Shown piece by piece: positions 1 to 7,945 of a stretch of DNA of 34,020 bases. Both the position numbers and the translations under genes were made by a program. Numbering within the stretch: position 1 is the first letter of the stretch; each line of letters opens with the position of its first letter. The notes under the pieces were generated by a model. The model ran no database searches. It was given only the letters and a program-made list of their open reading frames with translations, and was not told the DNA's origin. Origin of the DNA: Levilactobacillus hammesii DSM 16381 (GTDB lineage: Bacteria; Bacillota; Bacilli; Lactobacillales; Lactobacillaceae); contig NZ_AZFS01000041.1 of NCBI RefSeq assembly GCF_001434395.1, positions 1 to 34,020 on the forward strand, in the 5' to 3' direction.

Positions 1-113
1 CTCAGGCCTTTCGTGATAAGGGCTGAGGGCTATTTTCGTACTTTCAACCTTTAGTTGTTGGATGTTACGTTGTGGATAGAAACGGACTGGTGGTTGACAC
101 ATAGCCGCAGGAG

Positions 114-275
114 GCCAGGAATGAAGGCAGCCGTGAGCGTGAAGTTAGCTGGTGTTTTTGGCCAGCTTACTTCACTGGACGTACTTGAAGACGCATGTTT
201 TTTTGCGGCTTCAAGTCGAGGTGAAAGACCGCCCTTTGGCTTTCGCCGGTCCTCACAGCAGCCGGAATTTCTGGC
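114..275 (+). repeat. Structured intergenic repeat, module 2, copy A
   Basis: This stretch is related to 12252-12412 (copy C). It is closed by a stem, 114-122 with 267-275, and holds three further hairpins: 139-152 with 162-175, 184-195 with 204-215 (one opposed A/G), and 227-231 with 247-251. Many differences from copy C keep the pairing. The flank before it (about 60-110) also resembles the stretch before copy C. An 85-codon frame crosses it, but it has no domain and copies B and C do not keep it, so I read the region as RNA or repeat DNA, not protein. Function unknown. Confidence 0.6.
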
Positions 276-312
276 AGCCGGAGGCGATCGGATGAGAGGC
301 ACCCAACGTTGA

Positions 313-646
313 AATTCTTTACACAAACAAGAAGGGTTCCATACAAAAACGATACATCCGCTTGGTATCATGGCATTAAATCAAGGGGAAGAGGATGGTC
401 GTATGTCCACGACCGATGTAGAGACACTGATCATACTGATTGTGACTTGGTTGCCGATGTTATGGTTTTCCCGACCACCTAAACGTCATGACTAGCGGGC
501 GGTTTGTTCGTCAGCCAGTAGAGATTGCGTAGCGAATTCTGTGAAGTTCGTTGCGCTTTTTTTGACCACTTTCCTAATCATTTTGTGGTGAGGTGATTCA
601 GGGCCTTCGCAAGATTGTGCAGGGTTTGCGGAAACTTTACACGATG
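313..646. other. Gene-free stretch, nothing recognised
   Basis: Apart from a short hairpin (GGTCGT at about 394 pairing with ACGACC ending at about 411), I see no gene, RNA family or repeat here. It separates repeat copy A from the promoter of the metallophosphoesterase gene. Confidence 0.5.
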
Positions 647-676
647 TTGACACGGACCATACCGATTATTTACAAA
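647..676 (+). promoter_or_regulatory. Probable sigma-A promoter of the phosphoesterase gene
   Basis: A consensus -35 box TTGACA (647-652) lies 18 bp before a weaker -10 box TACAAA (671-676). It is the only good -35 in the 460 bp before the gene. The -10 is imperfect, so this is a moderate call. Confidence 0.45.
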
Positions 677-776
677 ACTTCGCTATGCTAGAGGTAACTT
701 AGGGATAGTCGATCATCATTGTCATCGGGGATGGTTGCCGATGGTCGCATTTTATTTTGGGGGGAGTAACGGGGCC

Positions 777-1658
777 ATGAACAAATTCACTATCGTGCAC
801 TTATCGGATCCGCAACTAACCGCGGCCACCGTCGAACCGCAGTATCATCAACAATTACCGCCGATTGAGAAGCTCCAACGGATTTTTGACGATGTCGTCG
901 CCCACCAAATCCAACCGGATCTGATCGTCATCGGCGGCGATCTGGTCCAAGGGGGGACACAACAAGACTATGCGCAATTGCGCACTTACTTAAATGCGCA
1001 GGCCGAACAACTACAGGCCCCGATTCAGGTGATCCTCGGCGATCAGGACGATCGGGAAGCCTTTAATGCGGGGTACTTAGCACAGCCGCACCAACCCTAC
1101 TATGCCTATAAGCAGATGTACCAGAATATGGATTTCTACTTCCTTGATTCCAAGTGGGAGACCAATAAAGAGGCGGGGTGGCTGGAGCGTGAACAGCTGG
1201 ATTGGTTGAACAAGAACCTCCACATTGCGCCTCGCCGGCGGGCCTTTATTTTCCTCCATCATCCACTGGATGCGCCGGCACTGCGCACGATGCGTTACGC
1301 CCTACTCCAGAATAATCGCGAATTGTTAGCCATCTTACACGGGCACAATATTGGCGGCATCTTCACGGGGCATCTTCATTTCGGCGCGAGTTACTTAGTG
1401 GATAATACGATTCCGGTGACCGCCGTTGGGTCCGCGACCACGTACATTAATTGTCAGGATCCCCATTACCACGAGGTGCACGATGCCATTAACTACAATG
1501 TCATCACGATTCAGCGGGGGATGGCCAGTGTGACGAGCCACCCCTTATATCTGGGGCAGTCGGTGATCGACACCATTACGGTGACCAATACGGGTTTTGC
1601 CAAACACCGTCCGCGCCTGACCGGTCCGCGGCGAGTGGTTAACGACCCGTTCATGTAG
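777..1658 (+). CDS. Calcineurin-like metallophosphoesterase (Icc/CpdA-like) with altered motifs
   Basis: The product is a 293-residue cytoplasmic protein of the calcineurin-like phosphoesterase superfamily, nearest in layout to the Icc/CpdA cyclic nucleotide phosphodiesterases. ATG 777 is preferred over the upstream TTG 735 because GGGGGGAG at 759-766 is well spaced for it and because the family fold begins at once with HLSDPQL. The motifs appear in the usual order: SDPQ, GGDLVQGG, LGDQDDRE, LHHP and GHLHFG. Two are unusual. Motif 1 reads D-P-Q where the family has D-x-H, and motif 3 reads G-D-Q-D where the family has G-N-H-D/E. A metal-ligand histidine and the usual general-acid histidine are thus glutamines. 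The last three ligand motifs are intact. The substrate cannot be told from sequence. It stands alone, with its own promoter and terminator. Confidence 0.85.
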   Translation: MNKFTIVHLSDPQLTAATVEPQYHQQLPPIEKLQRIFDDVVAHQIQPDLIVIGGDLVQGGTQQDYAQLRTYLNAQAEQLQAPIQVILGDQDDREAFNAGYLAQPHQPYYAYKQMYQNMDFYFLDSKWETNKEAGWLEREQLDWLNKNLHIAPRRRAFIFLHHPLDAPALRTMRYALLQNNRELLAILHGHNIGGIFTGHLHFGASYLVDNTIPVTAVGSATTYINCQDPHYHEVHDAINYNVITIQRGMASVTSHPLYLGQSVIDTITVTNTGFAKHRPRLTGPRRVVNDPFM

Positions 1659-1736
1659 CCAGCCAGATACGCCCACCATCAGGAGGTCGTCTGCGCGGTG
1701 ACCGCTCGATTTTAGACCAGCAACCCAAACTTTTCA

Positions 1737-1777
1737 GGAGGGGGGATTCCCAGCGAGACAGCGGGAATCTCCCCTCC
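1737..1777 (+). terminator. Intrinsic terminator-like hairpin after the phosphoesterase gene
   Basis: GGAGGGGGGATTCCC pairs with GGGAATCTCCCCTCC around a short loop, and the stem is followed by CATTATTTTCC. The stem is strong but the T-tract is poor. Confidence 0.55.
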
Positions 1778-1823
1778 CATTATTTTCCCAGTGATAGGCG
1801 TTTCATGTGAACCGAATTTTCGG

Positions 1824-1920
1824 TATAATAGGAAACGACGTGATAACGAGACGTCCACTGTCCGTCAGTTTCAACTGGCTGGTCGGTTGCGTTTCGTAAG
1901 TAAGTAAGGTAAAGTATAAT
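1824..1920 (+). promoter_or_regulatory. Two candidate -10 boxes before rsmG-noc-parAB
   Basis: Two perfect TATAAT hexamers occur at 1824-1829 and 1915-1920. Neither has a convincing -35 at 17 bp (TTTCAT and TTTCGT are the best). The second is the closer one and would start transcription inside the palindrome at 1926-1945. The first -35 region overlaps an imperfect parS-like palindrome at 1799-1814. Confidence 0.45.
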
Positions 1921-1925
1921 CAAAC

Positions 1926-1945
1926 GTGAAACAATTGTGTTTCAC
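1926..1945. promoter_or_regulatory. Perfect palindrome of everted parS half-sites
   Basis: The sequence is GTGAAACA-ATTG-TGTTTCAC, 8-bp arms around ATTG. The known parS consensus of Firmicutes is TGTTTCAC-GTGAAACA, so the same two half-sites are present here in outward order with a 4-bp centre. The site begins 5 bp after a TATAAT box, that is, at the expected transcription start, a classic operator position. Binding by ParB, Noc or an unrelated repressor is a guess. Confidence 0.6.
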
Positions 1946-1968
1946 AGAAGTGAACTGGGAGATAGTGT

Positions 1969-2697
1969 ATGAATCCAGAAGAGTTTCGTGCCGCGCTAGC
2001 CACGCAAGGCATTGAATTAACCGCAACACAGGAACAACAATTTGCAACGTATTTTGAGTTCTTAGTTGCGACCAACGAGCACGTTAATTTAACCACGATT
2101 ACCGCGGAGCCAGATGTCTACCTGAAGCATTTTTATGACTCACTGACGCCGGCTTTTTATGTGCCCGCGCTGCGAACGGAACCCCTGACCGTCTGTGATG
2201 TCGGTGCCGGTGCCGGTTTTCCGTCATTACCGTTGAAGATTTTATTTCCACAGCTGCAGATCAGCATTGTTGATTCACTGAATAAGCGGATCACCTTCTT
2301 AAATGAACTGGCGGCTAAGCTCAACCTGACCGGGGTGGCCTTCCACCACGCGCGGGCCGAAGAGTTTGGCGGCAAGCGCGCTGCGAACCGTGAGGGCTAT
2401 GACTTGGTCTTAGCTCGGGCCGTTGCACGGATGTCCGTGCTCAGCGAACTGTGCCTGCCACTGACTAAGGTGGGCGGCCAGTTCGTGGCCTTGAAGGCGG
2501 CGGCTACGGCCGATGAGCTGGCAGTTAGTCAGACGGCCATCACCACATTGGGTGGCCAGCTGAGCGCCGATCATGCGTTTGAACTGCCAGTCAGTCACGA
2601 TCAACGCCACATCGTGGTCATTGATAAGGTGAAGCACACACCTAAGCGTTACCCCCGTAAAGCGGGAACGCCAAACAAAGAACCGTTAGAAGATTAA
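1969..2697 (+). CDS. rsmG: 16S rRNA (guanine527-N7)-methyltransferase RsmG
   Basis: The product is a 242-residue cytoplasmic SAM-dependent methyltransferase that modifies G527 of 16S rRNA; loss of the family member gives low-level streptomycin resistance in other bacteria. The N-terminal helices ([20 protein letters not shown], then VNLTT) and the SAM motif [17 protein letters not shown] near residue 75 are typical, followed by the acidic [11 protein letters not shown] and LVLARAVA segments. The length matches the family. ATG 1969 has GGGAG at 1957-1961. It begins the run that continues with noc 19 bp later, the standard rsmG-noc-parAB order of Bacillota near oriC. Confidence 0.95.
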   Translation: MNPEEFRAALATQGIELTATQEQQFATYFEFLVATNEHVNLTTITAEPDVYLKHFYDSLTPAFYVPALRTEPLTVCDVGAGAGFPSLPLKILFPQLQISIVDSLNKRITFLNELAAKLNLTGVAFHHARAEEFGGKRAANREGYDLVLARAVARMSVLSELCLPLTKVGGQFVALKAAATADELAVSQTAITTLGGQLSADHAFELPVSHDQRHIVVIDKVKHTPKRYPRKAGTPNKEPLED

Positions 2698-2716
2698 TGG
2701 GATGGGGGTAAGATAA

Positions 2717-3547
2717 TTGCCATTTTCATTATTTGGAAATAATCGGGAGAAGGCGACACAGCCCACGCATCCCGTGAAACAAAACGTGGTGATGATTCCG
2801 GTTGCGCAGATCATTCCCAACCGGTTCCAACCGCGACAACGGTTTGATCCCACGGCCATTAGCGAGTTGGCCCAGACGATCGAGGAACACGGCTTACTAC
2901 AGCCCATTGTTTTACGGCAGTATGAGCCCGATCATTACGAAATCATTGCTGGTGAGCGGCGTTTCCGGGCAGTCAACAGTCTCAAATGGGCGGAAGTTCC
3001 CGCCATCGTTGAAGAAATGAACGATGATGAGACGGCGTCCATGGCGCTGATTGAAAACCTTCAACGTGAGGAGTTATCCGCCATTGAAGAGGCCCACGCC
3101 TATCAGCAATTGATGGAACTGAATCACATGACCCAGGCGCAACTTGCCGAGGGGATTGGGAAGAGTCAGGGCTTCGTGGCCAATAAGCTGCGGCTGCTCA
3201 AGCTGGCGGAACCCGTGCGCAATGCCATTTTGAATCGGCAGATTACCGAACGGCATGGGCGCGCGCTCCTGGCCTTGCCCGTGGCCGATCAACCCGCGAT
3301 GCTAAAACAGATTGCGGCGGGTCAGCTGACGGTCAAGGAGACCGAGGCGTTGATTGCTAAACACAAGCAACCCAAGCGGCGCCGGCAGGTCACGAAACAC
3401 GGTGTCTCCGGTGATACCCGAGTGGCGGTCAACACGATTCGCCAGTCGGTTAAGATGGTCACCGATGCCGGGTTACCGTTGACCACCAAGGAAGAAGAAA
3501 CTGCAGACAGTTACCGCATCATCATTGACATTCCCAAAGAAAGCTAG
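2717..3547 (+). CDS. noc: Nucleoid occlusion protein Noc (ParB family)
   Basis: The product is a 276-residue ParB-like CTPase and DNA-binding protein. In Bacillus, Noc spreads on the chromosome, attaches it to the membrane and keeps the division septum off the nucleoid. The N-terminus MPFSLFGNN is the short amphipathic membrane-targeting type of Noc. The ParB N domain follows with the CTP-binding motif GERRFRA near residue 80 and ENLQREELSAIEEA, then a helix-turn-helix around MTQAQLAEGIGKSQGFVANK and a C-terminal dimer domain. The start is TTG 2717 with GGGGGT just upstream. Its position directly before parA and parB, its membrane-like start and the presence of a separate ParB distinguish it from Spo0J. 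Confidence 0.93.
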   Translation: MPFSLFGNNREKATQPTHPVKQNVVMIPVAQIIPNRFQPRQRFDPTAISELAQTIEEHGLLQPIVLRQYEPDHYEIIAGERRFRAVNSLKWAEVPAIVEEMNDDETASMALIENLQREELSAIEEAHAYQQLMELNHMTQAQLAEGIGKSQGFVANKLRLLKLAEPVRNAILNRQITERHGRALLALPVADQPAMLKQIAAGQLTVKETEALIAKHKQPKRRRQVTKHGVSGDTRVAVNTIRQSVKMVTDAGLPLTTKEEETADSYRIIIDIPKES

Positions 3548-3561
3548 AGGTGGAACGACAT

Positions 3562-4329
3562 ATGGGCTATATCATCGCATTAGCCAATCAAAAGGGTGGC
3601 GTGGGTAAGACCACGACTGGGGTTAACCTCGGTGCTGCTTTGGCATCCGCCGGCCAGAAGGTTTTGCTGGTCGATACCGATGCCCAAGGCAACGCTACCA
3701 GCGGGGTCGGCATTCAAAAGGCCACCATTGAACGCGAAGTTTACGATGTTTTGGTTAACGAAACACCGATTGACGACGCGATTTTGCATACTGAACATCC
3801 AGGGTTGGATATCGTTCCCGCAACCATCCAGCTTTCTGGTGCCGAAATCGAGCTCACGCCCATGATGGCGCGGGAAACGCGGCTCAAAGACGCGTTGGAT
3901 GAGATTCGGGATCAGTATGATTATATCTTGATCGATTGTCCACCTTCGTTGGGGCTGTTGACCATCAACGCGTTTACCGCAGCCAACTCGATCCTGATTC
4001 CCGTGCAGAGTGAATACTATGCGCTGGAAGGGTTGACGCAGTTGCTGAACACGGTTAAATTGGTGCAAAAGCACTTTAACCGCGACCTGAAGATCGAAGG
4101 GGTCTTGTTAACCCTGTACGATGCGCGGACCAATCTGGGCAAGCAGGTCAACGAAGAAGTGAAGAAGTATTTCCAAAACAAGGTCTACGCCACCATCATT
4201 CCTCGGAATGTCCAATTGGCGGAGGCACCCAGTCATGGGATGCCGATTATTGATTACGCACCGAAGTCCAAAGGTGCTGAGGTGTACACTGAACTCGCAA
4301 AGGAAGTGCTAGCTGCCCATGGCAAGTAA
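3562..4329 (+). CDS. parA: Chromosome-partition ATPase ParA (Soj)
   Basis: The product is a 255-residue ParA/Soj ATPase that works with ParB on parS to segregate origins and, in Bacillus, also modulates DnaA. The deviant Walker A motif KGGVGKTTT is at residues 11-19, then DTDAQGNAT and Walker B IDCPPSLGLLT. ATG 3562 is preferred over GTG 3550 because AGAGGTGG at 3546-3553 serves it and because family members begin with a short strand before KGG. The 3' end overlaps parB by 11 bp, so the two are probably translationally coupled. Confidence 0.95.
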   Translation: MGYIIALANQKGGVGKTTTGVNLGAALASAGQKVLLVDTDAQGNATSGVGIQKATIEREVYDVLVNETPIDDAILHTEHPGLDIVPATIQLSGAEIELTPMMARETRLKDALDEIRDQYDYILIDCPPSLGLLTINAFTAANSILIPVQSEYYALEGLTQLLNTVKLVQKHFNRDLKIEGVLLTLYDARTNLGKQVNEEVKKYFQNKVYATIIPRNVQLAEAPSHGMPIIDYAPKSKGAEVYTELAKEVLAAHGK

Positions 4330-5203
4330 GAAAGAGAAAAGTTTAGGGCGCGGGATCGACGCGCTGTTTGCCGAAAACGGCGTGGATGCCGGCGAAGAAA
4401 CGGTCGTTGATTTAACCTTAACCGACATTCGCCCCAACCCGTACCAACCGCGGCAGAAGTTCGATCATAAGGGATTAAACGACTTAGCGGCTTCCATCGA
4501 AAAGACGGGGGTCTTCCAGCCGATTATTGTGCGTCAACCGGATAAGCGGGCCAACCGTTACGAGATTCTTGCGGGTGAGCGGCGTTTCCGGGCTTCCAAA
4601 TTAGCTGGTAAGGAGACGATTCCCGCGATTGTTAGAGACGTTACTGAAGAACAGATGATGGAGATCGCCGTGTTGGAAAACCTCCAGCGTGAAGATCTGA
4701 CGCCACTTGAAGAGGCCGAAGCCTACGATACCTTGATGACCAAGCTCACCTTGACGCAGGCCCAAGTCTCCGAACGACTGGGCAAGAGTCGGCCTTACAT
4801 TGCCAACTACCTGCGTTTGCTGGGGCTGCCCAAGGCCGTCAAAGACATGCTGCAAAAAAATGAGCTGTCTATGGGCCAGGCGCGGACGTTGCTGTCCTTA
4901 AAGGACAAGACCAAGTTGGTGGCTTTAGCCAAGAAGGCCGTAGCCGACGGGATGACCGTCCGCACGCTGGAAGCCGAGGTCAGCAAGCTCAATGGTGCCG
5001 CTAAGAAGTTGGCCAAGAAGCCAGCCAAGAAGAAGTCACCGTTCCTACGGTCGACGGAAAACCAGCTCCAAGAACGTTTTGGCACGCAAGTTTCCATCAA
5101 CGAGGGCAATGGCGAGGATCATCAAGGCCGTATCGAGATTGAATACCTCTCCAATGACGATTTGAACCGCATCTTAGACCTGTTGAACATCCACACGGAT
5201 TAA
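4319..5203 (+). CDS. parB: Chromosome-partition protein ParB (Spo0J)
   Basis: The product is a 294-residue ParB clamp protein that loads at parS, hydrolyses CTP and recruits SMC and ParA. It begins with the typical KSLGRGIDALF, then the ParB N domain with PYQPRQKF, the CTP-binding GERRFRASK near residue 90 and ENLQREDLTPLEEAEAY, then a helix-turn-helix (LTQAQVSERLGKSRPYIANY), a lysine-rich linker (AKKLAKKPAKKKSP) and a C-terminal dimerisation domain ending NRILDLLNIH. It starts inside the end of parA. No full 16-bp parS consensus was found in the window; see the everted half-sites at 1926. Confidence 0.95.
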   Translation: MASKKEKSLGRGIDALFAENGVDAGEETVVDLTLTDIRPNPYQPRQKFDHKGLNDLAASIEKTGVFQPIIVRQPDKRANRYEILAGERRFRASKLAGKETIPAIVRDVTEEQMMEIAVLENLQREDLTPLEEAEAYDTLMTKLTLTQAQVSERLGKSRPYIANYLRLLGLPKAVKDMLQKNELSMGQARTLLSLKDKTKLVALAKKAVADGMTVRTLEAEVSKLNGAAKKLAKKPAKKKSPFLRSTENQLQERFGTQVSINEGNGEDHQGRIEIEYLSNDDLNRILDLLNIHTD

Positions 5204-5220
5204 GCAAGGGAGGCCAAAGT

Positions 5221-5427
5221 ATGTACGATTTAGGTGATTTGGTGGAAATGAAGAAGGCCCATCCTTGTGGTGCGAACCGCTGGGAGATTACCCGGATGGG
5301 TGCCGATATCAAGATCAAGTGTACGAATTGTGGCCACGTTGTGATGTTGTCACGGCGCGAGTTTGAAAAGAAATTAAAAAAGGTATTGGTTCGTAAGGCC
5401 GATACCGATAATGGAAAGAGTGAATAA
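5221..5427 (+). CDS. DUF951 family small protein
   Basis: The product is a 68-residue protein of the DUF951 family, which in Bacillota is typically encoded between parB and ychF, as here. It shows a HPCG motif near residue 15 and CTNCGH near residue 36, four cysteine/histidine positions that could hold zinc, with a basic C-terminus. The function of the family is not established. A GGGAGG site lies just upstream, and the gene is 17 bp after parB and 5 bp before ychF. Confidence 0.88.
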   Translation: MYDLGDLVEMKKAHPCGANRWEITRMGADIKIKCTNCGHVVMLSRREFEKKLKKVLVRKADTDNGKSE

Positions 5428-5432
5428 TTGCT

Positions 5433-6533
5433 ATGTCATTAACTGCAGGGATCGTTGGCCTGCCGAACGTCGGGAAGTCAACTTTATTTAACGCGATTAC
5501 CAAGGCGGGCGCCGAAATGGCGAACTACCCATTTGCTACGATCGACCCAAACGTGGGGATGGTGGAAGTGCCAGATAGCCGTCTCGACCGGATTCAGGAA
5601 CTGATTCCAGCTAAGAAGGTTGTCCCAACCACGTTTGAATTTACGGATATTGCCGGGATTGTTAAAGGTGCCAGCAAGGGTGAAGGTCTGGGGAACAAGT
5701 TCCTGGAAAACATCCGTCAGGTTGACGCCATTGTCCACGTTGTGCGGGCATTTGACGACGACAACATCACCCACGTTTCCGGTAAGATTGACCCAATCGA
5801 TGACATCGAAACCATCAACTTGGAACTCGGTCTGTCCGACCTGGAAGCCGTTAACAAGCGGTTGACCAAGGTTGAACGTGCGGCCAAGGGAAGCGACAAG
5901 GAAGCCAAGGAAGAACTCGAAGTCTTAACCAAGATTAAGCCCGTTCTCGAAGCCGGTGGTGCTGTACGGACCATTGACTTTGACGAAGACGAGGCCAAGG
6001 TGGTTAAGGGCTTATTCTTACTGACCTCCAAGCCAGTCCTGTACGTGGCCAACATTGCCGAAGATGACATGGCCGATCCCGAAAACTCCAAGTACTTCAA
6101 GAGCATTCAGGATTACGCTGCTAAGGAAGGCGCCGAAGCTATTGCCGTGGCCGCCGAAGCCGAAGAAGAAATTGCCGAGTTGGATGACGACGAAAAGCAA
6201 GACTTCCTCGAAGCCGAAGGTGTGGAAGAACCTGGGTTAAACCGGTTGATCCGGGCCTCATACCATTTGTTAGGGTTACAAACGTTCTTCACGGCTGGTG
6301 GTAAGGAAACGCGTGCCTGGACCTTTAAGACGGGCACCAAGGCGCCACAAGCTGCCGGGATTATTCACTCTGACTTCGAACGTGGGTTTATTCGGGCCGA
6401 AGTGATGGCATTTGACGCATTAGACCAATACGAATCCGAAGCTGCTGTTAAGGAAGCTGGTAAGCTACGGGTCGAAGGTAAAGATTACGTGATGGAAGAC
6501 GGCGACATCGTCGAATTCCGGTTCAACGTTTAG
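5433..6533 (+). CDS. ychF: Ribosome-binding ATPase YchF (OBG family)
   Basis: The product is a 366-residue OBG-family P-loop protein that prefers ATP over GTP and binds the ribosome; in other bacteria it is linked to stress responses. The G1 motif [11 protein letters not shown] lies at residues 8-18, the G3 region is [17 protein letters not shown], and the ATP-specifying NxxE motif appears as NIAED. A coiled coil (about 130-160) and the C-terminal TGS domain (about 280-366) complete the usual architecture. The length is normal. Confidence 0.96.
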   Translation: MSLTAGIVGLPNVGKSTLFNAITKAGAEMANYPFATIDPNVGMVEVPDSRLDRIQELIPAKKVVPTTFEFTDIAGIVKGASKGEGLGNKFLENIRQVDAIVHVVRAFDDDNITHVSGKIDPIDDIETINLELGLSDLEAVNKRLTKVERAAKGSDKEAKEELEVLTKIKPVLEAGGAVRTIDFDEDEAKVVKGLFLLTSKPVLYVANIAEDDMADPENSKYFKSIQDYAAKEGAEAIAVAAEAEEEIAELDDDEKQDFLEAEGVEEPGLNRLIRASYHLLGLQTFFTAGGKETRAWTFKTGTKAPQAAGIIHSDFERGFIRAEVMAFDALDQYESEAAVKEAGKLRVEGKDYVMEDGDIVEFRFNV

Positions 6534-6549
6534 AAGGGAACAGAATTAG

Positions 6550-7275
6550 ATGAGTGATAACAAGCAAACTCCGCGTAATGCGGGCGTTCATCAGAAGCGT
6601 AACAATGTCGCTGTGAATGAACGGGCAGCGTTTGACAACATTGGGTTGACCAAGCGTAACGCCGAATACATGTACCGCTTCAACAAGGAACTGGAAAAGA
6701 CCAAGTTGACGCCGGAAAAGAAGGCCCAGGCCGTGCAAGACATGGTCAACGAGTTGGTTGAGGGTCAGAAGAGTGGGAAGACCGGGAAGAACACTTATGG
6801 TGGGATTGAAGCCCGCGTCAAGGAAGTCGTTGAGGGGCCAACCAAGCCCGACAACGAACTGTTTGGGCGTAACTATTGGCCAAACATGTTGTACAACGCC
6901 TTAACGTTCTTCATGATCTTTAACCTGATGTTTGGGTTGATGTACCTCTTCTCACCAAAGCTGATGACGACCAGTCGTCCCGTTGGGATCACGGCCATCA
7001 CGGTGAGTGCCCTGATTGCTGGGTTCATCCTGCCAATCATGCCACGGTTATTCAGTCCTAAGATCAAGCACAAGCTCAACGGCTTTGTCCGTGCCTTGAT
7101 CGTCCTGCTGGGATTCCTGGTCTGGATGGCGCTGTTCTACTTGGCACAAATGCTGCCAGGTGTCGTCAACCCAATCCTGATGCCATGGCCAAGTATCATT
7201 CTTGGTTTGGTTTCCATCGCAGTGATGTTCTGGATGCGGCGGACCTACAAGATCAACGGTGGGTTCTTCGGCTAG
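6550..7275 (+). CDS. DUF1129 family membrane protein
   Basis: The product is a 241-residue protein of the DUF1129 family, common in lactobacilli and unassigned. The first 105 residues are charged and cytoplasmic, with the family motif NAEYMYRFNKELEKT. Four or five membrane segments follow from about residue 115 (YNALTFFMIFNLMFGLMYLF, TAITVSALIAGFILPIM, ALIVLLGFLVWMALFYLA, SIILGLVSIAVMFWM). It follows ychF by 16 bp, is probably the last gene of the run from rsmG, and ends at a strong terminator. Confidence 0.85.
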   Translation: MSDNKQTPRNAGVHQKRNNVAVNERAAFDNIGLTKRNAEYMYRFNKELEKTKLTPEKKAQAVQDMVNELVEGQKSGKTGKNTYGGIEARVKEVVEGPTKPDNELFGRNYWPNMLYNALTFFMIFNLMFGLMYLFSPKLMTTSRPVGITAITVSALIAGFILPIMPRLFSPKIKHKLNGFVRALIVLLGFLVWMALFYLAQMLPGVVNPILMPWPSIILGLVSIAVMFWMRRTYKINGGFFG

Positions 7276-7324
7276 AACCTGGGTTGCTTTGCGACTGATA
7301 TAGAAATTAAATTGAATCATGTGG

Positions 7325-7373
7325 GCCACGGTTGGCCGTTACTGAGAAGTAGCGGTTTGACCGTGGCTTTTTT
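7325..7373 (+). terminator. Intrinsic terminator after the DUF1129 gene
   Basis: GCCACGGT pairs with ACCGTGGC at the base of a longer stem that continues through GGCCGTTACT and AGTAGCGGTT. A six-T tract follows directly. Confidence 0.85.
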
Positions 7374-7384
7374 GTTCTTAAAGG

Positions 7385-7735
7385 TAGTCATTGTCGATGC
7401 TGTAGTAACATTGTGGAAAACTGCCGCCTTGCCGTTCACCAAATTTGGGCTGGAACGCTGTGGGGAGGACGGTCAGAGCCTGAGGAGCGGTCTCTGACCG
7501 CGCTTTGAACCGACAGCCCACGTTTCAAAGTCGCCATTTTCCAAGAGAGTCACTTGGAAAATCCCACGGCTGAGCCCAAATTTGGCTCACTCTCGGCTAC
7601 GTAAGCTATTGGCAATGACGTAGGCTAAAGGTGCAACACTGACAACCCAGCGGGTCATATTAATATGGTGGTCAACAGCTATCGTAACCGGAGGAGACCA
7701 CAGCAGCCGGAATCTCTGGCAGCCGCAGGTGGTGA
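7385..7735 (+). repeat. Structured intergenic repeat, module 1 with deleted module 2 (copy B)
   Basis: Positions 7413-7600 are nearly identical to 11970-12157 (copy C). Several stems are visible: 7439-7451 with 7573-7585 (a 13-bp arm), 7471-7478 with 7492-7499, and 7536-7545 with 7553-7562. The ends, GTCATTG near 7387 and CAATGAC near 7613, are also inverted. After a spacer, 7684-7730 matches the two edges of module 2 of copy C, but the inner three hairpins are missing. No coding frame is kept between copies. Function unknown. Confidence 0.65.
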
Positions 7736-7850
7736 TGATCTAGCGGTGTCATCATTGACTGAGAGCGTCATTGTGACCAGATAAGTTCGGCGGGGCACAT
7801 CGCCAATCCCGCTGATTTTATTTCGGGATAAACTGGGTGATTTTTATGGC

Positions 7851-7879
7851 TTGTCGTGTATCACGCGGGGATCTATGAT
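7851..7879 (+). promoter_or_regulatory. Probable promoter of the lysine-rich secreted protein gene
   Basis: TTGTCG (7851-7856) and TATGAT (7874-7879) are 17 bp apart. A small hairpin, ACGAAAA (7912-7918) with TTTTCGT (7925-7931), lies directly before the ribosome binding site GGGGAGG. Confidence 0.5.
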
Positions 7880-7945
7880 GTCACCAAGTAGTTGAGCCGG
7901 TCATGGACTTGACGAAAAATTTCATTTTCGTGGGGAGGATTTTTT

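Noticed and set aside
55-312. 85-codon frame, and a similar 93-codon frame at 12223-12504, that look like a small protein family
   Set aside because: The similarity is in DNA of the structured repeat. Copy B has no such frame, the changes keep base pairs rather than amino acids, and no proper ribosome binding site is present.
2766-2781. parS-like 16-mer inside noc
   Set aside because: Only one half-site (GTGAAACA) is exact; the other half matches poorly, 12 of 16 in all, and coding constraint explains the sequence.
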